64,000 nt of DNA from Rhodospirillales bacterium (GTDB lineage: Bacteria > Pseudomonadota > Alphaproteobacteria > Rhodospirillales > Defluviicoccaceae), in NCBI GenBank assembly GCA_016710335.1, contig JADJXQ010000001.1, positions 558,001 through 622,000 on the forward strand. The letters run 5' to 3'. Below, piece by piece: positions 19,473 through 28,042 of this stretch (positions are counted from its first letter, which is position 1; every line of letters begins with the position of its first letter). The notes under the pieces are model-generated. The model worked only from the letters and a program-made list of their open reading frames with translations, did not search any database and was not told where the DNA came from. The position numbers and the translations under genes are program-made.

Positions 19473-20584
19473 GCGGCGGAGCAGCGATAGACCCGGTGGT
19501 ATCGCGATCCCAGGCTGGTCAAGATCTCGTAGGCAATCGTCCCCGCTTCCGCAGCGACCAAGTCTATCGGATTGCGGGACCCAATGAGCTCGATCATCGA
19601 CCCCGGACGCGCCGCGTGTTCGGGCACGCCGCTGACATCGAAAGTGATCAGGTCCATGGAGACACGTCCCACAAGCGGCACGCGAATGCCGTCGATGGCG
19701 CCACCACCGCGATGGCTCAGCGACCGCAAGTAGCCGTCGGCATAACCGACCGCGACCGTTGCGATGCGCTCCGGGCGGTCGGCACGATGCGTTGCACCAT
19801 AGCCAACCGTCCGACCCGTGTCAATTTCCCGCACCTGCAGGATTTTGCCTTGCAGCTGAACCACTTGCGCCATCGGGTTGGGGCTCTCCGGGTTCGGTGC
19901 GCCGCCGTACAAGGCGATGCCGGGGCGGGCGAGGTCCATGTGGCAGTCGCGTCCCAGGAACACGCCGGCGGAATTTGCGAGCGACGCCGGCGCCGCCGGC
20001 AGCCGGTGCCGGGCGTCGCGAAACGCTTTGAGTTGTACGTGGTTCATAGGGTTGCGGGGCTCGTCGGCACAGGCGAAGTGGCTCATGACCAGGCGCACAT
20101 CCAGGCCGTCGAGGCGGGACGGATCGTCGGACAGAGCGTCCAGCTCCACTTCCGGCAGGCCGAGCCGCGACATGCCGGTGTCCACATGCAGCGCGACCGG
20201 AACGGCGGCGCCGGTGCGGCGGGCGAACATCGTCCAGGCGTCCACGTCCGCGAGCGAGTTGAGCACCGGGATCAGGCGATGGGCGAGATACAGGTCCTCG
20301 ACGCCGACGGCCGCGCCGCTCAGAACGTAAATCGCCAGCTGGTCATCCAGAACCTGCCTCAGCGCGAACGCTTCATCGACGGTGGCGACGAAAAACGTGC
20401 GGCAGCCCGCCGCCGCCAGCACCGGCGCGACGCGGTCGGCGCCGAGGCCGTAGGCGTTGGCCTTGACCACGGCGGCGCACTCCGCCGGCGCGCACCGGGC
20501 GCGGAGAGCGTTGTAGTTGGCGCGGACCGCGCCGAGGTCGATGGTCAGGATAGCGCCGGCACGCTCACGATCGGGAGAGGCCAC
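19469..20584 (-). CDS. alr: Alanine racemase
   Basis: A 371-residue PLP enzyme converting L- to D-alanine for peptidoglycan. The PLP lysine is K41 in VVKANAYGLGAD; the C-terminal beta-domain carries the catalytic Tyr region RTVGYGATHRA and GRVSMDL. The length is typical. It begins 10 bases after dnaB and overlaps mlaE, consistent with a long minus-strand operon. Confidence 0.95.
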   Translation of the reverse strand: MASPDRERAGAILTIDLGAVRANYNALRARCAPAECAAVVKANAYGLGADRVAPVLAAAGCRTFFVATVDEAFALRQVLDDQLAIYVLSGAAVGVEDLYLAHRLIPVLNSLADVDAWTMFARRTGAAVPVALHVDTGMSRLGLPEVELDALSDDPSRLDGLDVRLVMSHFACADEPRNPMNHVQLKAFRDARHRLPAAPASLANSAGVFLGRDCHMDLARPGIALYGGAPNPESPNPMAQVVQLQGKILQVREIDTGRTVGYGATHRADRPERIATVAVGYADGYLRSLSHRGGGAIDGIRVPLVGRVSMDLITFDVSGVPEHAARPGSMIELIGSRNPIDLVAAEAGTIAYEILTSLGSRYHRVYRCSAA

Positions 20585-20593
20585 GGCGGCGCC

Positions 20594-22036
20594 TCACGAG
20601 AAGCGATCGTCGCGCACTTCGCGATCCGCGAACCGGGTGAACTCGGGAATGAACCGCAGCTTGATGGTGTCGGTGGCGCCGTGGCGGTGTTTGGCGATGA
20701 TGGCCTCGGCGACGTTCTTCTCGAAATCCGGATCGCCGGCGTCCCCATCGGGGCCGCGCCGGTAGTATTCGTCCCGATAGAGAAAGATCACCACGTCGGC
20801 GTCCTGCTCGATCGACCCGGATTCCCGCAGGTCCGAGAGCTGGGGGCGCTTGTCCTCGCGTTGTTCCACCGCCCGCGACAACTGCGACAGCGCGATGACC
20901 GGCACCTTGAGCTCCTTGGCCAGCGTCTTGAGCCCGCGTGTGATGGCCGAGAGCTCCTGCACGCGGTTGTCGTGGCGGGCCCCCGGCGCCGACGAGATGA
21001 GTTGCAGGTAGTCGACCACGATCAGGCCGAGCCCGTATTTGCGCTGCAGGCGGCGGGCGCGGGTGCGAAGCGCGGTGATGGTCAGCGCCGGGGTGTCGTC
21101 GATGTAGATCGGGTGCTTCTGCAGCTCCTGCATGCCGGCGCACACCCGCGTGAACTCCTCGTTGGTGAGCTTGCCCTTGCGCATGCGGTCGGAGGGGATG
21201 TTGGTCTGCTCGCAGACGATGCGGCTCGCCAACTGCTCGCTCGACATTTCCAGCGAAAAGAAGCCGACCACCGCGCCCTTGCTCCCTTCGCTCTGGTGCC
21301 ATGCGTACGCGGCATTGGAGGCGATGTTGGTGGCGAGCGCCGTCTTGCCCATGGCCGGGCGGCCAGCGAGGATGATGAGATCGGACGAATGCAGCCCGCC
21401 GAGGTGGGTGTCGAGATCCGTCAAGCCGGTGGTCACGCCCACCAACTCGCCGCCGCGCCCGTGCGCTGACCGCGCCATCTCCAGGGCGGCGACGAGCGAG
21501 TCCTTGAACGGCCGGAAACCGGCGTCCTGTTCGCCTCGGGTGGCAAGATCGTAGAGGGTTTGCTCCGCCCGCTCGATCTGATGGTTGGCGGATTCATCGA
21601 GTTCGTACTCGTAGGCCCGGTTGACCACCTCCTCGCCGAGCGCGATCAGTTCGCGGCGAAGATGCAGGTCGTAGATCATCCGCCCGTATTCGCCGGCGTT
21701 CATGATGGTCGCCGCCGAGTTGGCGAGCTCCATCAGGTACGCCGGACCGCCGATGTCCCCCAGGGTCTGGTTCTGCTGGAAGTACGGAGACAAGGTTGTC
21801 GGGTTCGCCGTCTGCCCGCGTTCAATGAACGCGGCGCAGGCCTCGAAGATGCGGCCGTGCTCGAGGAGCGCGAAGTGCTCGGGGCGCAGATAGTCCGAGA
21901 CCATCTCGTAGGCGCGGCGGTTGTCGAGAAAGATCGCGCCGAGCAGGCCCTTTTCGGCATCGACATTGTGGGGCAGGCGCCGGAACCCGAGCGGGGATAA
22001 CCCGGCGCGCCGATCCTCGGTGATCGTCACGGACAT
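20594..22036 (-). CDS. dnaB: Replicative DNA helicase DnaB
   Basis: A 480-residue hexameric helicase. The N-terminal DnaB domain (about 20-125, LPHNVDAEKGLLGAIFLD) is followed by the RecA-like core with Walker A GRPAMGKTAL, Walker B LIVVDYLQLI and the DLRESGSIEQDADVVIFLYR motif. It unwinds DNA at the replication fork and recruits DnaG. It is first in the alr-mlaE-mlaF-radA gene string; a 150-base gap separates it from the cfa-like gene upstream. Confidence 0.96.
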   Translation of the reverse strand: MSVTITEDRRAGLSPLGFRRLPHNVDAEKGLLGAIFLDNRRAYEMVSDYLRPEHFALLEHGRIFEACAAFIERGQTANPTTLSPYFQQNQTLGDIGGPAYLMELANSAATIMNAGEYGRMIYDLHLRRELIALGEEVVNRAYEYELDESANHQIERAEQTLYDLATRGEQDAGFRPFKDSLVAALEMARSAHGRGGELVGVTTGLTDLDTHLGGLHSSDLIILAGRPAMGKTALATNIASNAAYAWHQSEGSKGAVVGFFSLEMSSEQLASRIVCEQTNIPSDRMRKGKLTNEEFTRVCAGMQELQKHPIYIDDTPALTITALRTRARRLQRKYGLGLIVVDYLQLISSAPGARHDNRVQELSAITRGLKTLAKELKVPVIALSQLSRAVEQREDKRPQLSDLRESGSIEQDADVVIFLYRDEYYRRGPDGDAGDPDFEKNVAEAIIAKHRHGATDTIKLRFIPEFTRFADREVRDDRFS

Positions 22037-22186
22037 GCCCGCACCTTAGCGCGTCGCCGGACCCGCTGCAGCCTCTATCCCCCCGGAATTGTAAGGCCAG
22101 CGTGGATACCTGCAAGGTCCGGGCCGGAAGCTGTGAATGGCGAGGACAACAGGGGAAAACCCTGTGCATATCGCCGTTGCCGCAGT

Positions 22187-23416
22187 TCAAGCGGCCTGGT
22201 CGGCTGCCTCGTGGCGCTCCCGCCGAACGCGCCGCTCGGTCTCGAACATGTAGTCCCGCGTCAGCGGCACGGCTTCGATGCTCTTGCTCAACTGGATCTG
22301 AAACACGGCCAGCCGATCGTAGCGGAACGCCATCTCGCACCCCGCCAGATAGAAATCCCACATCCGGCAAAAGCGTTCGCCGTGCAATGCCGCGACCTCT
22401 CCCCAGTTGGCAATCAGGCGCCGGCGCCAGTGCCTGAGGGTGTAGGCATAATGCAAGCGGAGCACCTCGATATCCGTCACCCACAGCCCTGCCTGCTCGA
22501 TGGCCGGCAGCACCTCGGAGAGAGCAGGAGAGTAGCCGCCAGGAAATATGTACTTCCGCAGCCAAGCGTTGGTGGCGCCAGGAGGCTCGCAGCGTCCGAT
22601 GGTGTGCAGAAGTGCGACGCCGTCATCGGCGAGCAACTCCGCGAGCTTGTCGAAGAACGAACGATAATTGACGATGCCGACGTGCTCGAACATGCCGACG
22701 GACACGATGCGCTCGAAGCTCCCCGTCTGGTCGCGGTAGTCGCGAAGCGCGAAACGGACCCGATCGCCGGCGGACGCCCGCTCAAGGCGCTGTCGCGCAT
22801 GGTCGACCTGGTTTTCGGCGAGGGTGATGCCCGTCACATCCACCCCCCACGTTTCCGCCAGATACAGCGCAAGACCGCCCCACCCGCAGCCGATGTCGAG
22901 CACCCGCTGGCCGGGTTTCAGCAACAACTTGGCGGCGATGTGCTGCTTCTTCCTGAGCTGCGCAGTCTCCAGCGACTCGTCGCCGTCCGGAAAATAGGCG
23001 CACGAGTACTGTCGGTCCCGATCCAGAAACAGATCGTAGAGGCGTTCCGAGATGTCGTAATGGTGGGCGACGTTGCGTCGCGAGAGCCGCGCCGAATTGT
23101 GTTGGTGAAGTCTGCGAAGCAGGAGACTCAGCCGGTCCGCCAGGGTGCCTTTCCTGACGCCCTCCGAATTGCGGCCGACCAGATCCAGGAAATCATAGAG
23201 GCTGCCCCGCTCCATCGTCAGCGTACCATCCATGTACGCTTCTCCGGCGGCGAGCGCCGGGTTCAGCAGCAAGCGCCAATGCAGTGCGCGGTCATGGAGG
23301 CGGATCGCCACGGCAGGGCTCGCATCTTGCCCGAACTCGTGCTTCCGCCCCCTCGCATCGATGACGGTGAGGCGGCCATTGGTGATCCCACGTTCGAGGA
23401 GCCTCGCGAGCAACAT
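22187..23416 (-). CDS. cfa: Cyclopropane-fatty-acyl-phospholipid synthase
   Basis: A 409-residue SAM-dependent enzyme adding a methylene bridge to unsaturated acyl chains of membrane lipids. An N-terminal lipid-binding region precedes the methyltransferase core, with motif I VLDIGCGWGG and downstream SVGMFEHVG and GGYSPALSEVLP segments. The ATG at 23416 has an AGGGAG ribosome-binding site 8 bases before it. Immediately upstream of that site is a GGGAA pentanucleotide repeat. Confidence 0.93.
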   Translation of the reverse strand: MLLARLLERGITNGRLTVIDARGRKHEFGQDASPAVAIRLHDRALHWRLLLNPALAAGEAYMDGTLTMERGSLYDFLDLVGRNSEGVRKGTLADRLSLLLRRLHQHNSARLSRRNVAHHYDISERLYDLFLDRDRQYSCAYFPDGDESLETAQLRKKQHIAAKLLLKPGQRVLDIGCGWGGLALYLAETWGVDVTGITLAENQVDHARQRLERASAGDRVRFALRDYRDQTGSFERIVSVGMFEHVGIVNYRSFFDKLAELLADDGVALLHTIGRCEPPGATNAWLRKYIFPGGYSPALSEVLPAIEQAGLWVTDIEVLRLHYAYTLRHWRRRLIANWGEVAALHGERFCRMWDFYLAGCEMAFRYDRLAVFQIQLSKSIEAVPLTRDYMFETERRVRRERHEAADQAA

Positions 23417-23431
23417 GCGCGCACTCCCTCT

Positions 23432-23460
23432 TTCCTTCCCTTCCCTTCCCTTCCCTTCCT
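23432..23460 (-). repeat. Pentanucleotide repeat before the cfa gene
   Basis: Four perfect TTCCC units (23436-23455; GGGAA on the coding strand) are flanked by partial units. The tract lies next to the ribosome-binding site of the cyclopropane synthase gene, between it and any promoter. Confidence 0.9.
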
Positions 23461-23637
23461 TGGATGCGGGCGCCGGTCGCGCCCCACATGCCAAGTCGCC
23501 CAGCGACAGCAATGTCCCGTCTTCTGCGGACCACGTTGTTATCCCATTGCAACGCTTGATGCCGTTTTCGGTTCCCTTTTCATCCAGATCATGGGGTGAA
23601 GCGGCCCGCTTTGCGTGCGGGCCCAGCCTCTTCGTCT

Positions 23638-24234
23638 TTACGCCTCGTCGCTGCGGGAACCTTCGAGAGCCGCTTCGAGGTCCGAGTCGAAGGTTTCGCC
23701 TCCGCGATCTTCCTCGTACGCCTCGGCCTCCTCTTCGGCGTCGAAGCCGAGCACCGCCCGCCCGCTGCGCAACTGGATTTCCGCCTCATCAAGCGACCGC
23801 GCCACGTTGACCGTAACAATCTCGGTAACTTCGGGATGGAGGGCCACCGCTACGGAATGGACGCCGAGGCTCTTGATCGGGGTGGACAGCTCCACCTGTT
23901 GGCGGCGGACGATGAATCCCTTTTCGGTGACCGCCTCCGCGACGTCGCGTGCCGTCACCGAGCCGTAGAGCTGGCCGCTCTCTCCGGCCTGGCGGACCAG
24001 AACCACCGCCAGACCCGCCATCTCCCCGGCGCGCGCTTCGGCCTCCGACCGCCGCTCCTGGTTGACGGTCTCCAGTTGCGCGCGCTGGGCTTCGAACTGC
24101 ATACGGTTCTGCTTGGTGGCGCGCACCGCCTTCTTTTGCGGCAGCAGATAGTTTCGCGCATAGCCGGGGCGGACGTTGACCTCCGAGCCCATGTTGCCGA
24201 GCTTGGCGATCCGCTCCATGAGAATGACCTGCAT
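23638..24234 (-). CDS. rplI: 50S ribosomal protein L9
   Basis: A 198-residue L9. The N-terminal domain MQVILMERIAKLGNMGSEV binds 23S rRNA and is joined by the long central helix to the C-terminal domain. A Glu/Asp-rich tail of about 35 residues extends beyond the usual 150-residue bacterial L9, as in many alphaproteobacteria. Its ATG overlaps the DUF2232 stop by one base (TGATG). The frame is open far upstream, but only this part is L9. Confidence 0.95.
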   Translation of the reverse strand: MQVILMERIAKLGNMGSEVNVRPGYARNYLLPQKKAVRATKQNRMQFEAQRAQLETVNQERRSEAEARAGEMAGLAVVLVRQAGESGQLYGSVTARDVAEAVTEKGFIVRRQQVELSTPIKSLGVHSVAVALHPEVTEIVTVNVARSLDEAEIQLRSGRAVLGFDAEEEAEAYEEDRGGETFDSDLEAALEGSRSDEA

Positions 24235-25172
24235 CACGTCGTCTCCTGGTCGATGTTGTTTCCTTTGAGCCGGCGTCGCACGCCGAACCAGTGTTCGATC
24301 ACCCCGAGCCCGGCGACCGCCACCGCCGCGCCGAGGAAAAACAGTGCCAGCATTATATAGAAGGCGGCGAGGAACATCCCCTTGGCCGCAGTGCGGCGCG
24401 CGAGGGTATGGACGACGGCGAGGCCGAGGATGAAGTACGGCACCGCGAACACCAACACAAGGTTTCTCGCCACAAACTGCAGATCGCCGGGAGCGACAAG
24501 GGCGACAACTGCCGCCGCGACAAGCGGCCACGCGACCCACTCCGGGAGCTGGATCGCAGACCAACGGGGCGACGGCCGCAGGTTGCGCCCGCGCGACGAC
24601 AGCAATGACTGGGCCAGCGCTGCGTTTACGACGATCATGATCTCCCACGTCGCGCCGCAGCCACCGACGAAAAACGGGACTATGGTGGCGACCAGGGTGG
24701 TGCGATCGTCCTCGCCCAGATGCGGCATGGCGACCGTCAGGGTCTCGTTCAAGAACCCCAGCACCGTCGCTTCGGCGCCATCGCTGCCCGCGCCGAACAG
24801 GAGCGTCAAGGCGACCGCCGCACCGGCCAGCGCCGCCAGAAGCCCGAGGATGGCGCCGAGACGCTCTCCGGCCCCTTGCACGGCCGCGGGTTGCTGCAGC
24901 AGAACGTGCCGCACCACCAGCCACGCCGGCACGGCGTGCATGCCGCCGTACAGCAGGGCTGCCACGGCGCCGCCGAAGACACCGACGATGATGACGCCGG
25001 CAACCCCTGCCATGACCACCGACGCCAGACCGAGCCCGAGGCCCGTCATGAGCAGCGGCAGCGGGGTAAAATATGCCAGCGCAGCGCCCGCAAGGGATCC
25101 TGAAAGCGCTGCAGTGGACATCGCTGCACTCAGCGTCCCGCCCCCGAGAGCGATCAGCGTTCCGGTCCCCAT
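24234..25172 (-). CDS. DUF2232 family membrane protein
   Basis: A 312-residue, very hydrophobic protein with about eight or nine predicted helices and a short basic C-terminus. Its position between rpsR and rplI is the conserved alphaproteobacterial location of DUF2232 (YybS-like) proteins. Function is unknown; a link to S18/L9 expression is only positional. A 129-base gap separates it from rpsR. Confidence 0.82.
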   Translation of the reverse strand: MGTGTLIALGGGTLSAAMSTAALSGSLAGAALAYFTPLPLLMTGLGLGLASVVMAGVAGVIIVGVFGGAVAALLYGGMHAVPAWLVVRHVLLQQPAAVQGAGERLGAILGLLAALAGAAVALTLLFGAGSDGAEATVLGFLNETLTVAMPHLGEDDRTTLVATIVPFFVGGCGATWEIMIVVNAALAQSLLSSRGRNLRPSPRWSAIQLPEWVAWPLVAAAVVALVAPGDLQFVARNLVLVFAVPYFILGLAVVHTLARRTAAKGMFLAAFYIMLALFFLGAAVAVAGLGVIEHWFGVRRRLKGNNIDQETT

Positions 25173-25301
25173 TGGAGGTGCCCTGGTTCCTAACCTGGTC
25201 GCGGCTCTGTCGCAACCGGCTCAACGATCAGCCGCAGCGGGACTCGACCGTGCCGCGGCGGCGCCGAGTTCCGTGCGGCCAGCGGCCGGTCGTGGCCCTT
25301 C

Positions 25302-25535
25302 CTACTTGACCACGTAGGGCAGGAGCGCGAGATACCGCGCGCGTTTGATGGCGCGCGCCAGTTCCCGTTGCTTTTTCGCCGAAACCGCGGTGATCCGACT
25401 GGGAACGATCTTGCCGCGTTCCGACGTGAACCGCTGCAGCAGCTTGATGTCCTTGTAGTCGATCTTGGGCGCGTTCGTCCCCGAGAACGGGCAGGACTTC
25501 CTGCGGCGGAAAAAGGGTCGGCGGGCCGCGGTCAT
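25302..25535 (-). CDS. rpsR: 30S ribosomal protein S18
   Basis: A 77-residue S18 with the conserved core YKDIKLLQRFTSERGKI and ITAVSAKKQRELARAIKRAR. It forms a heterodimer with S6 on the 30S platform. The start overlaps the rpsF stop in an ATGA arrangement. Confidence 0.97.
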   Translation of the reverse strand: MTAARRPFFRRRKSCPFSGTNAPKIDYKDIKLLQRFTSERGKIVPSRITAVSAKKQRELARAIKRARYLALLPYVVK

Positions 25536-26128
25536 GATGCGTCTCCTTCGCTGTCGGTCTCGGAGGCGCGGGCGGTCTGGGGGCCACGGGCGTGCTGACC
25601 ATCCTCCCGTCTTCCCTCGGGCCGGTCGAAGCGGCTCTGGTCGTTACGACCTCGGAAGTCCCCGCCCCGCCCCTCACCACTGCGCCCCTCACCACTGCGC
25701 CCCTCGCCACCGCGCCCCTCGCCACCCCGAGAATCCTCACCGCGCTGTTCGTCGAAGCGTCCGCGTACTTCGCGGCGGCCGCCGCGGTCATCGCCGCGGC
25801 CGGAGGAGCGGGACTGCATCATGGCCGACGGACCCGCCTCCGCTTCGTCGACGCGGATGGTGAGATAGCGCAGCACGTTCTCGTTGATGCGCATCTGCCG
25901 CTCCAGTTCCTGAACGAACGTCGGCGGACCGTCGATGCCGAACATCACGTAGTGGCCCTTGCGGTTCTTCTTGATGCGGAAGGCGAGGCTTCGGAGCCCC
26001 CAATACTCCCGCTTGACGACGCTTCCACCTTGATCCTCGACGATCTTGGCGAAGGTATCCGCAAGCGAGTCGACCTGTGACGCGGATATTTCCTGCCGCG
26101 CGATAAAAATGCTTTCGTAGTGTGCCAC
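25532..26128 (-). CDS. rpsF: 30S ribosomal protein S6 with a long Arg-Gly tail
   Basis: A 198-residue S6. The first roughly 110 residues are the normal ferredoxin-like S6 fold (YESIFIARQEISASQV, YWGLRSLAFRIKKNRKGHY). The last 85 or so are a low-complexity Arg-Gly-Asp-Glu tail containing a five-residue GEGR(G/S)-type repeat encoded by 15-bp tandem units at 25668-25727. Bacterial S6 is often about 100-135 residues, so the tail is unusually long and probably disordered. First gene of the rpsF-rpsR-DUF2232-rplI cluster. Confidence 0.95.
   Translation of the reverse strand: MAHYESIFIARQEISASQVDSLADTFAKIVEDQGGSVVKREYWGLRSLAFRIKKNRKGHYVMFGIDGPPTFVQELERQMRINENVLRYLTIRVDEAEAGPSAMMQSRSSGRGDDRGGRREVRGRFDEQRGEDSRGGEGRGGEGRSGEGRSGEGRGGDFRGRNDQSRFDRPEGRREDGQHARGPQTARASETDSEGDAS
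25668..25727 (-). repeat. 15-bp tandem repeat in the rpsF tail, four units
   Basis: Four consecutive 15-bp units (two nearly identical pairs) encode the GEGR repeats of the S6 C-terminal extension. Because the unit is a multiple of three, copy-number change would alter tail length without breaking the frame. Confidence 0.9.
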
Positions 26129-26632
26129 GTGTCAGCCGCTCCCTATGGCTTGTCTCAGCCTGTCCATACAGGCATAGCCGGTCGCCCCGGCGGGGAGAAT
26201 GAAGGGTGAAGGCACGCACTATACAGCCGCCGGGGTTCAACGCAAGCGGCGCAGGATACCGCGGCATATATGCGTCAATGGCGATGGCATCCACGTGGAA
26301 GCCCTTGACCGCACCTCGCCGCGAACCGATTTGATTAACAGGTGTAGGATTTTCCTGGTACACCCGAGTGAGTTGCATTACCTGGCCAGGATACAGAATC
26401 TTCGATCAGAATTCGAATACAAAAAAATCAGCGGCTTACGGTCGATTTGGAGTACATCCGACTACATCCGCATACATTTTCGCAACCGAAACGGACACAT
26501 TTCGTTTAACTTCATGATGTTAGCGCCCTGACGCCCGGTCAAAAAGCCACAAAACCGCATCAATCCGGGCCGGCTTGAACGTTGTCGGCGGGACGTGTAT
26601 AGGCTGAACCGAGACGACACCGGTGACGCGAA
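26129..26632. other. Intergenic region between rpsF and thrC, AT-richer than its surroundings
   Basis: About 500 bases without a convincing gene. The half nearer thrC (26330-26520) is clearly lower in GC than its surroundings. It should hold the promoters of rpsF (minus) and thrC (plus). The only visible structure is a set of three 10-bp direct repeats at 26451-26480. A plus-strand frame at 26199-26531 lacks protein-like composition. Confidence 0.6.
26451..26480. repeat. Three 10-bp imperfect direct repeats upstream of thrC
   Basis: AGTACATCCG, ACTACATCCG and CATACATTTT follow without gaps. The 10-bp period places them on one face of the helix, as in regulator-binding arrays. They end about 150 bases before the thrC start. 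Confidence 0.6.
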
Positions 26633-28042
26633 TTGTATTACGGCAGCACGCGGGGCGAAGCGCCCACTCTCTCGTTCGACGATGTGGTTCTAGCCGGGCT
26701 GGCTCGTGACGGTGGCCTTTACGTCCCGGCGACGTGGCCGCCGCTCGCCGGCGCCGCGCTGACGGCGCTTCGGGATGCGACCTATGCGGAGGTGGCGGCG
26801 CGGGTGATGGCCCCGTTCGCGGCGCCATGCCTGGACGAGGCCGCACTCCACGACATCGCCGCCGACGCCTACGCAAGCTTCGATCACCCCGACGTCGCGC
26901 CGCTGATCCCGCTCGGCGACAACCTGTTCCTGCTCGAACTGTTCCACGGCCCGACCTTGGCGTTCAAGGACTACGCCCTGCAGATCCTGGGGCGGCTGTT
27001 CGAGCGCATTCTCGCCCAACGCTCGGAGCGGATCACCATCATCGGCGCCACCTCCGGCGACACCGGCTCGGCGGCCATCGAGGCGTGTCGCGATCGGGAC
27101 CGCATCGAGATTTTCATCCTGCACCCCCGAGGACGTACGTCAGAGGTGCAGCGCCGGCAGATGACGACGGTCGCCGCCGGCAACGTCCACAACGTCGCCG
27201 TCGAGGGCACCTTCGACGATTGCCAAGCCCTGGTGAAGGCGCTGTTTGCCGACGCCGCCTTCCGCGACCGCATGGGGCTCGCCGCGATCAATTCGATCAA
27301 CTGGGCGCGCATCGCAGCCCAGGTCGTCTACTACGCGCGCGCCGCGCTCGCTCTTGGCGCTCCGGAGCGCGAAGTCGATTTCGCGGTGCCCACCGGCAAC
27401 TTCGGCAACGTGTTCGCGGGGTATGTCGCGAAGCGCATCGGCGTGCCGATCCGCCGGCTGATCGTCGGCTCCAACAGCAACGACATCCTGACCCGCTTTT
27501 TCCACAGCGGCAGGATGGAGGTGACGGCGGTGCACCCTACCTTGAGCCCGAGCATGGACATTCAGGTGTCGAGCAACTTCGAACGGCTGCTGTTCGACCT
27601 GTACGATCGCGACGCGGCCGCGGTCCGCTCCCTGATGGCCGGCCTCCGCGACACCGGCAAGTTCACCATCGACGCCGACCGGCTTGAGGTCGCGCGCGCC
27701 TTGTTTCCGGCCGCCCGCTTCGACGATCGCGAAACCACGGCAACTATCCGCGCGGTCTACCGCAACCGAAACATCATTCTGGACCCGCACTCGGCCATCG
27801 GCGTCGCCGCCGCCCGCCGATGCATGGAGGACGCGTCCGTGCCGACGATCGCTCTTGCCACCGCCCACCCCGCCAAGTTTTCCGATGCCGTCGAACGGGC
27901 CATCGGTTCCCGCCCGCCATTGCCGCCGGCTCTCGCGGATCTGATGGACAGGGAAGAGCACTATGCCATCCTTCCCGCCGAGACCGACGCCATCCGCGAC
28001 CACATCGTACGCGCGCATTCCGAGCGGGAGGTGCCGGCATGA
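26633..28042 (+). CDS. thrC: Threonine synthase
   Basis: A 469-residue PLP enzyme making threonine from O-phosphohomoserine. The start MYYGSTRGEAPTLSFDDVVL and the PLP lysine K112 in LAFKDYALQ are standard, as is GATSGDTGSAA. The initiator must be TTG, since an in-frame TGA lies three codons upstream and no ATG or GTG fits; no clear Shine-Dalgarno sequence is seen. It overlaps the following protease gene by 4 bases (ATGA). Confidence 0.95.
   Translation: MYYGSTRGEAPTLSFDDVVLAGLARDGGLYVPATWPPLAGAALTALRDATYAEVAARVMAPFAAPCLDEAALHDIAADAYASFDHPDVAPLIPLGDNLFLLELFHGPTLAFKDYALQILGRLFERILAQRSERITIIGATSGDTGSAAIEACRDRDRIEIFILHPRGRTSEVQRRQMTTVAAGNVHNVAVEGTFDDCQALVKALFADAAFRDRMGLAAINSINWARIAAQVVYYARAALALGAPEREVDFAVPTGNFGNVFAGYVAKRIGVPIRRLIVGSNSNDILTRFFHSGRMEVTAVHPTLSPSMDIQVSSNFERLLFDLYDRDAAAVRSLMAGLRDTGKFTIDADRLEVARALFPAARFDDRETTATIRAVYRNRNIILDPHSAIGVAAARRCMEDASVPTIALATAHPAKFSDAVERAIGSRPPLPPALADLMDREEHYAILPAETDAIRDHIVRAHSEREVPA

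Noticed and set aside
19496..21469. 657-codon open frame on the plus strand
   Set aside because: Antisense to alr and dnaB; no domain.
26199..26531. 110-codon plus-strand frame between rpsF and thrC
   Set aside because: Irregular composition in an AT-richer intergenic region, no recognisable family and no good ribosome-binding site.
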